DNA from: an uncultured Bacteroidota bacterium
GTDB taxonomy: Bacteria; Bacteroidota; Bacteroidia; Flavobacteriales; Flavobacteriaceae
Assembly: GCA_902619315.1 (NCBI GenBank)
Contig: CACNDW010000011.1
Location: forward strand, 1-50,864
Direction: 5' to 3'
Length of the DNA stretch: 50,864 bases
The notes beneath the pieces were generated by a model that did not search any database, was not told the DNA's origin, and saw nothing but the letters and a program-made list of their open reading frames with translations. How positions within the stretch are numbered: position 1 is the first letter of the stretch; each line of letters starts with the position of its first letter. This document shows positions 8,835-18,248 of this stretch, in pieces. Position numbers and translations under genes: made by a program.

Positions 8835-10184
8835 ATGTCTGTAGACATTCGCATCCGAAAAGGTGCAAATATTCATTTGAAAGGTGAATCTGAAAAAATC
8901 TTGTCAGATGCCGCAAATTCCGAAACATTTGCTCTAAAACCTGACAATTTCTTTGGAATTATTCCGCGCCTAATCGTAAAGGAAGGAGATAAAATTGCTA
9001 AAGGAGCCCCTGTTTTTCATTCCAAAAAAGATCCACAAATCTTATTTACCTCTCCAGTTTCGGGAACTGTAAAAAAAGTGATCAGGGGAGCCAAAAGGAA
9101 AATATTAAAAATTGTCATTGAAGAGCAAGAGGGAGAGATAATAACTCACAAAATAACCTCTAAATCTCTAACTCCTAAAAACATTAGCGAAATTCTCTTA
9201 AAAAGCGGAGCTTGGCCGTTTATCAAACAGAGGCCTTATGGTATTATAGCCAATCCGTATATGACTCCTAAAGCGATTTATATTTCTACTTATGCATCAG
9301 CACCTTTAGATGTTGACTTTCAGTTTTTACTTAAAAATAATAAGGAAGATTTTCAAAAGGGAATTGACATCCTTAATACCATGGTAGAAAAACCTGTAAT
9401 ACTTTCTGTAGATTCCTCTTTTTCAGGATTTTTTGAAAATATAAAGGGCGCTGAATTGCTTCGTATCAACGGACCACACCCTGCAGGAAATGTAAGTGTT
9501 CAAATCCATAAACATTCCCCAATCAACATGGGTGATAATGTATGGGAAGTTCGCCCCGAGGATGTTGTAAACATCGCAAGGCTTTTCGAAAATGGACAAT
9601 TCAGTGCACAAAGGACTGTCGCTATAGCTGGGGAATCTGTTCTCCATCCACAATATATTAAGACCAAAATCGGTGCGCAAATCAGCTCATTAACAGACAT
9701 TACAGGTTATGATAAAAGCCAACAAAATCGTTTTATAAATGGAGATGTTTTGTCTGGAAAAATTGAAGCAGCTGATGGTCATTTGAACTTTTATAACAAC
9801 TTATTGACAATAATACCTGAAGGAAATCACTACAGGATGTTTGGATGGTTGCCCTTCATGCACAACAAAATTCCCAGTTTATCAAAAACCTCTCTATCCT
9901 GGTTGTTTGGAAAAAAGGGTTTCAGTGTTGATACCAACATGAACGGAGAGGAAAGAGCTTTTGTGGTTACTGGTGAAATGGAAAAGGTTTTTCCTATGGA
10001 TATCTATCCAATGCAGTTAATTAAAGCCTGTATGGCTGGTGATATTGAAAAGATGGAAGCCCTTGGTATATATGAAGTCATCCCAGAAGATTTTGGACTG
10101 ATTGACTATGCTAATACTTCCAAAATAGAGGCCCAGGAAATTATCAGAGAAGGAATTGAATTAATGATTAAAGAAGTAGGATAA
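8835..10184 (+). CDS. nqrA: Na+-translocating NADH:quinone reductase subunit A
   Basis: Peripheral subunit A of the respiratory sodium pump, which moves electrons from NADH to quinone and exports Na+. With ATG 8835 it has 449 residues, beginning MSVDIRIRKGANIHLKG, the usual NqrA start. An ATG at 8811 and a TTG at 8808 are also in frame but add residues unlike the family. The N-terminal region resembles a biotinyl-like barrel (DKIAKGAPVFHSKKDPQI and SPVSGTVKKV); the later part contains RINGPHPAGNVSVQIHK. It is first in a six-subunit operon. Confidence 0.95.
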   Translation: MSVDIRIRKGANIHLKGESEKILSDAANSETFALKPDNFFGIIPRLIVKEGDKIAKGAPVFHSKKDPQILFTSPVSGTVKKVIRGAKRKILKIVIEEQEGEIITHKITSKSLTPKNISEILLKSGAWPFIKQRPYGIIANPYMTPKAIYISTYASAPLDVDFQFLLKNNKEDFQKGIDILNTMVEKPVILSVDSSFSGFFENIKGAELLRINGPHPAGNVSVQIHKHSPINMGDNVWEVRPEDVVNIARLFENGQFSAQRTVAIAGESVLHPQYIKTKIGAQISSLTDITGYDKSQQNRFINGDVLSGKIEAADGHLNFYNNLLTIIPEGNHYRMFGWLPFMHNKIPSLSKTSLSWLFGKKGFSVDTNMNGEERAFVVTGEMEKVFPMDIYPMQLIKACMAGDIEKMEALGIYEVIPEDFGLIDYANTSKIEAQEIIREGIELMIKEVG

Positions 10185-10194
10185 TATTTACAAT

Positions 10195-11349
10195 ATGAAT
10201 TTTTTGAGGAAAAAATTAGATGATTTAAAAAGACCTTTTGGAAAAGGTCAAAAATGGGAGAGGTATGCTCCAGCAGTTAATGCTTTTGATACTTTTCTTT
10301 TTGTTCCAAACCACACTACTCATTCTGGAGCTCATATTCGAGATGCGGTTGATCTCAAAAGAACAATGGTAACTGTAATAATTGCATTATTGCCTGTCTT
10401 AATTTATGGAATATATAATACGGGATATCAGTATTTCATTCAAATTGGAGAAGCATTCACCTTTTGGGATGCATTCACACATGGGGCATTAAAAATTGTA
10501 CCAATGATTGTTGTCTCCTATATAGTGGGACTTACCATTGAATTTATTTTTGCAGTCTACCGAGGGCATGAGGTAAATGAAGGATACTTGGTAACAGGTT
10601 TGTTGATTCCCATGATAATGCCTGTAGATATTCCTTTATGGATGGTTGCCATTTCTGTTGCCTTTGCGGTATTGATTGCCAAAGAAGCTTTTGGTGGAAC
10701 AGGTATGAATATATTAAACCCTGCGCTAACCGCCAGGGCCTTTGCTTTCTTTGCTTATCCAACCTATATGTCTGGAAACAAAGTTTGGGTTTCGGAAGCT
10801 TCCAATCTTGACGCAATTTCTGGAGAAACCATTTTAGGAACCTTAGCTGCAGGAGGAAATATAAACTATGGTTTCCTCGAGATGTTTCAAGGATCCATTC
10901 CCGGTTCAATTGCTGAGACGTCAGCCCTGTTTGTTTTGATTGGTGCTGTCATTTTGATTGTTACTGGAGTGGGCAGTTGGAGAATCATGATAGGAAGTAT
11001 TCTTGGAGCGGGGTTTGTAGGCTATTTGTTCAATCTCTGGGGTGCCAATGCCCTAATGAGTTTTTCATGGGTTAATCACTTGGTGGTGGGAGGCTTTGCA
11101 TTTGGTGTTGTTTTTATGGCAACCGATCCTGTTTCAGCTGCTCAAACCAATAAAGGTAAATGGGTCTATGGAATATTAGTTGGTATGTTTTGCATTTTAA
11201 TTAGAGTGTTTAATCCTGCTTATCCTGAGGGGGTAATGTTGGCTATATTGTTGATGAATGTATTTGCCCCAACGATTGATCATTATGTTGTCCAAGGAAA
11301 TATTAACAAACGTAAAAAAAGATGGGCTTCAGCCCTTAAAACCATATAG
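10195..11349 (+). CDS. nqrB: Na+-NQR subunit B
   Basis: A 384-residue polytopic membrane subunit that carries covalent FMN and riboflavin and lies in the Na+/quinone path. About ten hydrophobic segments are visible, from residue 57 onward. The flavinylation site is probably T212 in D206-A-I-S-G-E-T212. The usual motif is D-x-x-S/T-G-A-T, so Glu replaces Ala just before the modified Thr. NEGYLVTGLLIPMIMP and FGGTGMNILNPALTARAF are strongly NqrB-like. It lies 10 nt after nqrA. Confidence 0.95.
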   Translation: MNFLRKKLDDLKRPFGKGQKWERYAPAVNAFDTFLFVPNHTTHSGAHIRDAVDLKRTMVTVIIALLPVLIYGIYNTGYQYFIQIGEAFTFWDAFTHGALKIVPMIVVSYIVGLTIEFIFAVYRGHEVNEGYLVTGLLIPMIMPVDIPLWMVAISVAFAVLIAKEAFGGTGMNILNPALTARAFAFFAYPTYMSGNKVWVSEASNLDAISGETILGTLAAGGNINYGFLEMFQGSIPGSIAETSALFVLIGAVILIVTGVGSWRIMIGSILGAGFVGYLFNLWGANALMSFSWVNHLVVGGFAFGVVFMATDPVSAAQTNKGKWVYGILVGMFCILIRVFNPAYPEGVMLAILLMNVFAPTIDHYVVQGNINKRKKRWASALKTI

Positions 11350-11351
11350 TC

Positions 11352-12083
11352 ATGAATAGAGACTCCAACGGATATACTTTTCTCTTTGCTGCTTCAATGG
11401 TACTGGTGGTTGCCTCTACTTTAGCTTTCACAGCCAGTTCTCTTAAGTCTCTACAGGAAGAAAATGTTAGAAAGGAAAAAATGCAGAATATCCTCTCTAC
11501 TATTGGCATTCAGACTGATAGAGATCAAGCTGAGAGTATATACAAAAATCACATTACCGGAACTTTGGCTTTGGACCATTTGGGTAATAATGACGAAACT
11601 GTTGACGCCTTTCAACTCAAGCTAAACAGTGAGATCAAAAAACCGGTTAAGGAACAGCGTTTTCCTCTTTATAAGGCTGTTGTGGACAATGTTAGTTACT
11701 ACATCATTCCTCTACGTGGCTCGGGACTTTGGGATGCCATTTGGGGTTATATTGCTTTAAAGTCAGACATCAATACTATAAAAGGTGCAGTATTTGATCA
11801 CAAAGCGGAAACTGCGGGGCTTGGTGCAGAGATAACCCAAAAATGGTTTATGGATCGTTTCAAGGATGAAAAAGTCTTTAATTCTTCTGGTCAATTGGTC
11901 GGAATTAATGTTTCCAAAACCAACAATGACCCAAAGGATATTGATAAAAATGATCACGAGGTCGATGCCATTTCTGGTGCAACAATCACTGGTGATGGAG
12001 TTACTGATATGATCATCGAACGTCTTACACATTACCTTCCATATTTTGAAAAAGAAAAAACTACTATTGCCTCATTAAACTAA
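11352..12083 (+). CDS. nqrC: Na+-NQR subunit C
   Basis: A 243-residue subunit with one N-terminal transmembrane helix (about 8-28) and a periplasmic FMN-binding domain. FMN is attached by ApbE to T211 in the canonical motif D205-A-I-S-G-A-T211. [15 protein letters not shown] and [10 protein letters not shown] are typical of the domain. It starts 2 nt after nqrB ends. Confidence 0.95.
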   Translation: MNRDSNGYTFLFAASMVLVVASTLAFTASSLKSLQEENVRKEKMQNILSTIGIQTDRDQAESIYKNHITGTLALDHLGNNDETVDAFQLKLNSEIKKPVKEQRFPLYKAVVDNVSYYIIPLRGSGLWDAIWGYIALKSDINTIKGAVFDHKAETAGLGAEITQKWFMDRFKDEKVFNSSGQLVGINVSKTNNDPKDIDKNDHEVDAISGATITGDGVTDMIIERLTHYLPYFEKEKTTIASLN

Positions 12084-12088
12084 AAATT

Positions 12089-12784
12089 ATGGCAGAAAAA
12101 ACAACAACCCCCTCAAAAAAACCAACTTTCTTATTTATTAATAAGGAATCTGAGCCATTGTTTTCCAAGAAAAACAGGGTACTATTGACCGATCCTTTGG
12201 ACGATAACAACCCCATCACCGTTCAGGTTTTGGGAATCTGCTCTGCTCTAGCAATTACGGTTCAACTTAAGCCTGCTGTGGTTATGAGCCTATCTGTGGT
12301 TGCAGTTATGGGTGCATCTAATGTAATCATATCTCTGTTGAGAAACTTAATTCCAAACCGAATCCGAATCATTGTCCAGCTGGTGGTAGTTGCCTCTATG
12401 GTAATTCTGGTCGATCAAATCCTCAGAGCATATGCATACGATGTGAGTAAGCAGCTTTCAATTTTTATTGGGCTGATCATCACCAATTGCATAGTAATGG
12501 GGCGCTTGGAAGCTTTTGCACTTGGAAATGGTGTTTGGAAATCTTTTTTGGATGGAATTGGAAATGCTGCTGGATATGGGTTTATTCTAATCGTGGTGGC
12601 TTTCTTCAGAGAACTTTTTGGTTCAGGCAAACTTTTTGGCTTTCAAGTCATTCCTGACATCATTTACGATATGGGATATGAAAACAATGGACTGATGTTA
12701 TTATCGCCAATGGCTTTGATTACTGTTGGTGTATTTATCTGGATCCAAAGAGCACGCAATAGAAAACTCATCGAAAAAAACTAG
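12089..12784 (+). CDS. nqrD: Na+-NQR subunit D
   Basis: A 231-residue membrane subunit with six hydrophobic helices. C51 (GICSALAIT) and C134 (TNCIVMGR) are the two conserved cysteines that, with two from NqrE, hold the intramembrane [2Fe-2S] centre. The N-terminus is about 20 residues longer than in Vibrio, with a Lys/Thr-rich cytoplasmic tail. It sits in tight operon spacing. Confidence 0.95.
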   Translation: MAEKTTTPSKKPTFLFINKESEPLFSKKNRVLLTDPLDDNNPITVQVLGICSALAITVQLKPAVVMSLSVVAVMGASNVIISLLRNLIPNRIRIIVQLVVVASMVILVDQILRAYAYDVSKQLSIFIGLIITNCIVMGRLEAFALGNGVWKSFLDGIGNAAGYGFILIVVAFFRELFGSGKLFGFQVIPDIIYDMGYENNGLMLLSPMALITVGVFIWIQRARNRKLIEKN

Positions 12785-12787
12785 GCT

Positions 12788-13405
12788 ATGGAAGGATACA
12801 TCAACCTATTTGTAAAAAGTATTTTTATTGAGAATATGATCTTCGCCTATTTCTTGGGAATGTGTTCTTATTTAGCGGTTTCCAAAACCGTAAAAACCGC
12901 TGTTGGACTTGGTTTTGCAGTTATTTTTGTATTATCCATCACAGTTCCTATCAATTTCTTGTTGGACACATACCTTTTGCGCCCAGGGGCTTTACAATGG
13001 TTGGACCCTTCCTATGCAGAGATTGATTTAAGTTTTTTGAGCTTTATCATGTTCATTGCTGTTATTGCTTCTATGGTTCAATTGGTTGAAATGATTGTGG
13101 AAAAATTTGCCCCTGCTTTATATGGAGCCTTAGGGATTTTCCTCCCCTTAATCGCGGTGAACTGTGCCATATTGGGAGGTTCTTTGTTTATGCAGCAAAA
13201 AGATTTTTCTGGAGTATCAGAATCCGTAATATATGGATTAGGCTCTGGAATTGGTTGGTTGTTAGCCATTTTGGCCATCGCAGCTATTAGAGAGAAGATT
13301 ATTTATTCAAATGTTCCTGCACCACTTCGTGGATTGGGTATTACCTTTATTATAACAGGTTTGATGGCATTGGGTTTTATGAGTTTTATGGGTATTAAAT
13401 TATAG
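12788..13405 (+). CDS. nqrE: Na+-NQR subunit E
   Basis: A 205-residue membrane subunit paralogous to NqrD, in inverted topology. C26 ([10 protein letters not shown]) and C126 ([12 protein letters not shown]) complete the intramembrane iron-sulphur site. Six hydrophobic segments are evident. The start lies 3 nt after nqrD ends. Confidence 0.95.
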   Translation: MEGYINLFVKSIFIENMIFAYFLGMCSYLAVSKTVKTAVGLGFAVIFVLSITVPINFLLDTYLLRPGALQWLDPSYAEIDLSFLSFIMFIAVIASMVQLVEMIVEKFAPALYGALGIFLPLIAVNCAILGGSLFMQQKDFSGVSESVIYGLGSGIGWLLAILAIAAIREKIIYSNVPAPLRGLGITFIITGLMALGFMSFMGIKL

Positions 13406-13415
13406 GAAATAAAAG

Positions 13416-14711
13416 ATGGATTATTCAGTTATCGTTGCGAGTATTTTGGTTTTTTTGGTTGTTACCTTTGTCTTGGTTGGAATGCTACTTGGAGCCAAGG
13501 CAAAACTATTGCCTTCTGGGCCGGTAAGTTTATTGATCAATAGTGATAATGATGTTGAGGTTTCCTCAGGAAGTACTCTACTAACTACCTTGGGTAATAA
13601 TAAAATATTTTTGCCCTCTGCTTGTGGAGGAGGAGGGACTTGTATACAATGTAAGTGTAAGGTTCTGGAAGGAGGTGGGGAAATTCTTCCTACCGAAGTA
13701 CCTCATTTTACCAGAAAAGAAATTGCAGAAGGATGGCGGCTGGGCTGTCAGGTTAAAGTAAAACAAAATATGGTGATCCAAGTACCCGAAGAGGTGTTTG
13801 GAATCAAAAAATGGGAAGCTACTGTTGTTAGAAACTGGAATGTTGCCTCTTTTATTAAAGAATTTGTAGTTGAAATACCTGAGGCAATGGATTATAAGGC
13901 AGGAGGGTATATTCAGATTGAAATCCCTAAATGTGAAGTAAAGTACAGCGACATCGATATTTCTGCTCACCCTGACGAACATCCAGGTGAACCTGAAAAG
14001 TTCAAGTTGGAATGGGATAAATTTAATCTTTGGCCCTTGGTAATGAAAAACCCTGAAACTGTTGAACGGGCTTATTCTATGGCATCATTTCCTGCAGAGG
14101 GACGTGAAATCATGCTTAATGTAAGAATCGCTACTCCTCCTTGGAATCGTAACAAAAATGACTGGATGGATGTTAACCCAGGAGTGGCATCATCCTATAT
14201 TTTTTCAAAAAAAGCAGGAGAAAAGGTCACAATTTCAGGACCTTATGGAGAATTTTTTATTAATCATTCTGAGGCCGAAATGCTTTATGTTGGAGGAGGT
14301 GCAGGAATGGCTCCAATGCGCTCTCATTTATACGAACTCTTTAGAACCCTTAAAACCGGAAGGAAAGTTACTTTTTGGTATGGGGGTCGTTCAAAAAGAG
14401 AACTTTTCTACTTGGATCATTTTAAAGCCCTAGAAAATGATTTTAATAATTTTAAATTTTACGTTGCTTTGTCTGAACCAATGGAAGAAGACAACTGGAA
14501 AGTTAAGGAGGGCTTGGACGGGGATGGTGACGGATTCAAAGGTTTTGTTCATCAATGTGTGATTGATAACTACCTAAATCACCATGAAGCTCCTGAAGAT
14601 ATTGAGGTCTATTTCTGTGGGCCACCATTGATGAACCAGGCGGTAGAAAAGATGGCCGAAGACTTTGGTATACCACCTGAGAACATCCGTTTTGATGATT
14701 TTGGAGGCTAA
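13416..14711 (+). CDS. nqrF: Na+-NQR subunit F, NADH-oxidising flavoprotein
   Basis: A 431-residue electron-input subunit. An N-terminal membrane helix (4-26) is followed by a ferredoxin domain with C70, C76, C79 and C111 ligands (ACGGGGTCIQC, LGCQVKV). Next come a FAD domain with RAYSMASFP, an NADH domain with VGGGAGMAPMRSH and FCGPPLM, and the family C-terminus RFDDFGG. It takes two electrons from NADH and passes them singly through FAD to 2Fe-2S. It ends with TAATG, overlapping the next gene by 1 nt. Confidence 0.96.
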   Translation: MDYSVIVASILVFLVVTFVLVGMLLGAKAKLLPSGPVSLLINSDNDVEVSSGSTLLTTLGNNKIFLPSACGGGGTCIQCKCKVLEGGGEILPTEVPHFTRKEIAEGWRLGCQVKVKQNMVIQVPEEVFGIKKWEATVVRNWNVASFIKEFVVEIPEAMDYKAGGYIQIEIPKCEVKYSDIDISAHPDEHPGEPEKFKLEWDKFNLWPLVMKNPETVERAYSMASFPAEGREIMLNVRIATPPWNRNKNDWMDVNPGVASSYIFSKKAGEKVTISGPYGEFFINHSEAEMLYVGGGAGMAPMRSHLYELFRTLKTGRKVTFWYGGRSKRELFYLDHFKALENDFNNFKFYVALSEPMEEDNWKVKEGLDGDGDGFKGFVHQCVIDNYLNHHEAPEDIEVYFCGPPLMNQAVEKMAEDFGIPPENIRFDDFGG

Positions 14712-15064
14712 TGCTTAAAGAATCAGAGATTCATCAATTGGCAATGAAAGAGGTGGGAGATTACTTATCTAAGGAAGGATATGATTTTTTGGCCGTTAAC
14801 TCTCAACTGAAAAAAGACCCTCAGTTTGTGTGTCTTAAAGACCAAAAACTTCATTTTATTGTTGTTAGAGGTTTTTTGTACCCCGACAATCCCAAAAAAT
14901 TTGATTCTCAAATGATGGAACGAGTCATAAATCATGGCATCAAATACAAAGCCACTACCTACTTTGCAGGAGTTGGTTTTGCTAATGCACATGACTATGA
15001 AATGACTTTAACGAAAAACGATAGCTATGCAGTCAATTTCGATGGGTTACAGATTATGGAATAG
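14711..15064 (+). CDS. Small NQR-operon protein of unknown function
   Basis: A 117-residue soluble protein, start overlapping the nqrF stop by one base. It has no signal peptide or membrane helix and no known motif. Visible features are a C-terminal stretch (HGIKYKATTYFAGVGFANA) and a central strand pair (LHFIVVRGFLYPDNP) suggesting an alpha/beta fold. I recall similar small proteins after nqrF in other flavobacteria, some misannotated as NqrF. Its position between nqrF and apbE points to assembly or regulation of the sodium pump; that is inference. Confidence 0.8.
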   Translation: MLKESEIHQLAMKEVGDYLSKEGYDFLAVNSQLKKDPQFVCLKDQKLHFIVVRGFLYPDNPKKFDSQMMERVINHGIKYKATTYFAGVGFANAHDYEMTLTKNDSYAVNFDGLQIME

Positions 15065-16037
15065 TCTGGTCTTTTGTTGGGTCATTTTTTCATGTAATTA
15101 TATTCCTACAAAAGCAAAACAATTGCAGGGTTTTGCTTTGGGAACTACTTATAACGTTCAGTACGTAGCTGATGCCTCAGTTGATAAAGTGCAAACAGGA
15201 ATTGATTCAATTCTTAATGTAATCAACAAATCCCTTTCTACCTATTTACCTCAATCCGATATTTCAAAGATCAATAGGGGGGACACCACCGTGGTGGTGG
15301 ACTACCATTTTAAAGCTGTTTTTGAAAAAGCTACAGAAGTTTGGAAAGCTACGGGCGGTTACTTTGATCCTACCGTTGGGGCTTTGGTTAATGCCTACGG
15401 ATTTGGACCAGGCAAAGCGATTAATGATTTAAATCATCAACAAAAAGATAGTTTGCTATCACTTACAGGTTGGCAAAAAATAAAACTCAATCAAGATCAA
15501 ACCATAAAAAAGGAATCCCCTGATATTTATATAGATTTTAATGCCTTGGCCAAAGGTTATACTGTAGATATTGTGGGAAATTTTCTCCTAAAGTCAGGTA
15601 GCTTGAACTTTATGGTTGAGATCGGAGGTGAAATCGTCGCAAAAGGAAATAGTCCTAAAACCACAAAACCCTGGAAAATTGGCATTGATGACCCACTTCA
15701 GTGGGAACAACGCAAGTTTTTACAGACCATATCTCTTAAAAATGAGGCCTTAGCTAGTTCGGGTAATTACCGTAAATATCGATTAGATCCAGTTTCTAAT
15801 GTAAGATTTGTTCATTCCGTAAATCCTCTCAATGGGTCAGCTTTTAGAACAAATATTCTAAGCACCTCAGTCAAAGCTCCTAATTGTATGACTGCAGATG
15901 CATGGGCCACTGCACTCATGGTGATGCCTCTTGAAAAGGGAAAGGCCCTAGTAGAAAGGCATCCTCAGCTTGAAGCCCTTTGGACAGTTATTGACGAAGA
16001 GCGGAAAATAAAGTCAGTAAAATCTGAAAACTGGTAG
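15042..16037 (+). CDS. apbE: FAD:protein FMN transferase, lipoprotein
   Basis: Transfers FMN from FAD to Thr in NqrB/NqrC, using Mg2+, on the periplasmic side. With ATG 15042 the protein has 331 residues and a lipoprotein signal ending in the lipobox VIFSC; an ATG at 15027 only adds five residues. ApbE motifs seen are GFALGTTYNVQY, DPTVGALVNAYGFGP, DFNALAKGYTVD, VEIGGEIVAKG, GNYRKYR, and TADAWATALMV. It is the last gene of the nqr operon and overlaps the 3' end of the preceding gene. Its presence fits the covalent flavins of the complex encoded just upstream. Confidence 0.93.
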   Translation: MGYRLWNSLVFCWVIFSCNYIPTKAKQLQGFALGTTYNVQYVADASVDKVQTGIDSILNVINKSLSTYLPQSDISKINRGDTTVVVDYHFKAVFEKATEVWKATGGYFDPTVGALVNAYGFGPGKAINDLNHQQKDSLLSLTGWQKIKLNQDQTIKKESPDIYIDFNALAKGYTVDIVGNFLLKSGSLNFMVEIGGEIVAKGNSPKTTKPWKIGIDDPLQWEQRKFLQTISLKNEALASSGNYRKYRLDPVSNVRFVHSVNPLNGSAFRTNILSTSVKAPNCMTADAWATALMVMPLEKGKALVERHPQLEALWTVIDEERKIKSVKSENW

Positions 16038-16103
16038 TCAATTTTTTTAATTCTAAATCTGAAATTAAATTGATTTTCCATTTTGCTGAGATTGTAAAAA
16101 AAA

Positions 16104-16865
16104 TCATTTCTGCTTGTGCATCACAGGAATTTTTTCTTTTTTAGGTAGTCCATATCTCCTGATTTCTTCTTTAGTGAGATGGCGCTGGAGAAAAATCCTC
16201 TCAGTGGAGAATCCTACTGACTCAAGCCTATGATAGTAGTCTTGTCCATAAATCCTCACATGATCGTATTGTCCAAAAACTTTGTTGCGTTCATTAGGAT
16301 CAGTAATACTGTCATCTTGAAATGTGTTTGGTCTTTCTTCACTAATAGGGACTTGGGCAATCAGTGTACCTCCTTTTTTTAGGACACGATATAATTCAGC
16401 CATTGCTTTAAGATCTTTGGGAATGTGTTCCAATACGTGATTACAGAGGATCAAATCGTATTGATTGTCTTGGAAAGGTAAATCACAAATATCCGCAACA
16501 ACCTCAGCCAAAGGGGAATAGAGATCGGTTGTGGTATAATCCCAATGGAGAAATTGTTTAAATTTTTTATAAAAAACCTGTTCCGGAGCAACATGTAAAA
16601 CCTTGAGTTTTTGTTTTAAAAAATATGTTTCCCTTTCCAAATAAAGCCATAGTAAACGATGTCTTTCCAGAGAAAGAGTCCCAGGACAAAGAGCATTGTG
16701 ACGAAAAGTCTTGCCATAACCATAAGCTAAAAACTTACGGTAACCAGAACCATCAATAGGATCAATGAATTTATTACCTCCAAAATAAATTCGCATCAGT
16801 GGTCGAAAAAATATACTCATACGAATCAAAAAAGATCGAGAAAAAAAACGCAAGATCCACTTCAT
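16104..16865 (-). CDS. Class I SAM-dependent methyltransferase
   Basis: A 253-residue methyltransferase of the type-11 group. The SAM-binding region begins at LKVLHVAPEQVF, followed by DICDLPFQDNQYDLILCNHVLEH and LKKGGTLIAQVPI. The family GxGxG loop is replaced by VAPEQ, as in a Bacteroidota subgroup. The N-terminus is basic and aromatic (FFSRSFLIRMSIFFRP). The substrate is unknown. It is the last gene of a minus-strand cluster with map, thioredoxin and gpmI (3-nt gap to map). Confidence 0.85.
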   Translation of the reverse strand: MKWILRFFSRSFLIRMSIFFRPLMRIYFGGNKFIDPIDGSGYRKFLAYGYGKTFRHNALCPGTLSLERHRLLWLYLERETYFLKQKLKVLHVAPEQVFYKKFKQFLHWDYTTTDLYSPLAEVVADICDLPFQDNQYDLILCNHVLEHIPKDLKAMAELYRVLKKGGTLIAQVPISEERPNTFQDDSITDPNERNKVFGQYDHVRIYGQDYYHRLESVGFSTERIFLQRHLTKEEIRRYGLPKKEKIPVMHKQK

Positions 16866-16868
16866 GCC

Positions 16869-17678
16869 TTATAGGTAACTTTTAAAGGGAATTTCTTCAT
16901 CGGATTTAATCCCTAGAGCTTCGTAGATATAATCAAATGTGGAGAGCAGTTGCGGTTTTCCATTAATCAAAGCAACATTGTGTTCAAAATGAGCGCTTGG
17001 TAGATTGTCTGCGGTTTTGATGGTCCAACCATCACTAAAATGGCGAATATTTTTGGTGTCTAGATTGATCATGGGTTCAATGGCAATGACCATGCCGTTG
17101 ATGAATTTTTTTCCTCGACCCCTTTTACCATAATTTGGAATTTCGGGGGGTTCATGCATTGATTTACCCAATCCGTGACCTACCAACTCCCTCACTACAC
17201 CATAGTCAAAAGATTTTATATAAGTTTGAATGGCGTGTCCTATATCGCCAACTCGGTTACCGTAACTGAAGGCTTCCATACCAATATAAAGTGATTTTTT
17301 GGTAACTTCCAGCAGTTTTTTTGTTGCTTCAGTCACTTCTCCTATCTCGAAAGTATAAGCGTGATCTCCGTAAAATCCGTTTTTTAGTACTCCGCAGTCA
17401 ACAGACAGGATGTCCCCTTCAAGAAGAGGTTGGTCATTGGGGATACCATGAACAACCTGCTCGTTGGGACTTACACAAAGGGTATTAGGGAAGTCGTATA
17501 AACCCAAAAAACCGGGTTCAGCTCTATGATCACGAATAAAACTTTCTGCCAGTTGATCCAAATGAATAGTTGTTACCCCGGGCTTGATTTCCTTTGCAAG
17601 CATGCCCAAGGTTTTGGACACGATTTGTGCACTTTCGCGCATCAACTCGATTTCCTCTAAGCTTTTGATCTTAACCAT
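16869..17678 (-). CDS. map: Type I methionine aminopeptidase
   Basis: Removes the N-terminal Met from nascent proteins. The 269-residue protein has the pita-bread fold metal ligands in order: D in LSVDCGV, D in YGDHAYTF, H in LVGHGLGKSMH, E in IAIEPM and E in HFEHNVAL. The substrate-binding His is in EQVVHGIP. It has no N-terminal zinc-finger extension. It lies 3 nt from both neighbours in the gpmI-thioredoxin-map-methyltransferase cluster. Confidence 0.95.
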   Translation of the reverse strand: MVKIKSLEEIELMRESAQIVSKTLGMLAKEIKPGVTTIHLDQLAESFIRDHRAEPGFLGLYDFPNTLCVSPNEQVVHGIPNDQPLLEGDILSVDCGVLKNGFYGDHAYTFEIGEVTEATKKLLEVTKKSLYIGMEAFSYGNRVGDIGHAIQTYIKSFDYGVVRELVGHGLGKSMHEPPEIPNYGKRGRGKKFINGMVIAIEPMINLDTKNIRHFSDGWTIKTADNLPSAHFEHNVALINGKPQLLSTFDYIYEALGIKSDEEIPFKSYL

Positions 17679-17681
17679 GAG

Positions 17682-18221
17682 CTACTTATACGAATGGGAG
17701 TAGTCCTCCCTTTTAATGATTTTTATAATATCAGATTCGAGACTGATTTTGGGAAACTCAACAAATCTATTGATTTCGATTCCATTTTTTAAAAAAATAA
17801 TAGTAGGTATATTGAATATTTCCCATCCCTTCTCAAAATTTTCGGGAGTGCTTTTTTCTTCGGACATGGCATACATTTCGATATGATTTCGATCAAATTC
17901 CAAGGATTCGAGTAACTTAAAGAAGTGGGGAATCTCTCTTTGGCTGTCTTCACACCAAGTACCCATAAATATTTTAACACTGAGTCCTTTAATATGAGGC
18001 TTAACACTTTCTATCCATTTGGTGTCGATAGATATTCTTTGGTAATCTTGATTGAACCAGGGAGTGAGGGGAGAGACTTGCAAATTAGCCTTGTTGATCT
18101 TGCCTAAGAGAATCATTTCACCACTAGTGGCTTTAACGGAGCTAATTTCAAGGGGCTTTTGCTGCTTTGAGCTACAGCCCGTCAGAAATATAATTAGGCC
18201 AGTAAAAAAAATATTTTTCAT
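17682..18221 (-). CDS. Thioredoxin-fold lipoprotein with a single active-site Cys
   Basis: A 179-residue exported protein with a lipoprotein signal (MKNIFFTGLIIFLTGC). A thioredoxin-like domain carries GTWCEDSQREIPHFF where thioredoxins have WCxxC, so the resolving Cys is a Ser and the protein cannot form the usual intramolecular disulphide. IPTIIFLKNG supplies the cis-Pro loop. It probably acts as a periplasmic thiol protein; monothiol chemistry is inferred. It is in the gpmI-map cluster. Confidence 0.8.
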   Translation of the reverse strand: MKNIFFTGLIIFLTGCSSKQQKPLEISSVKATSGEMILLGKINKANLQVSPLTPWFNQDYQRISIDTKWIESVKPHIKGLSVKIFMGTWCEDSQREIPHFFKLLESLEFDRNHIEMYAMSEEKSTPENFEKGWEIFNIPTIIFLKNGIEINRFVEFPKISLESDIIKIIKREDYSHSYK

Positions 18222-18248
18222 ATAGTGGGTATTTGGGGATAACGATTT

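Noticed and set aside
16038..16103. A terminator between apbE and the methyltransferase gene
   Set aside because: Only a 5-bp AT stem with a large loop can be drawn; not convincing.
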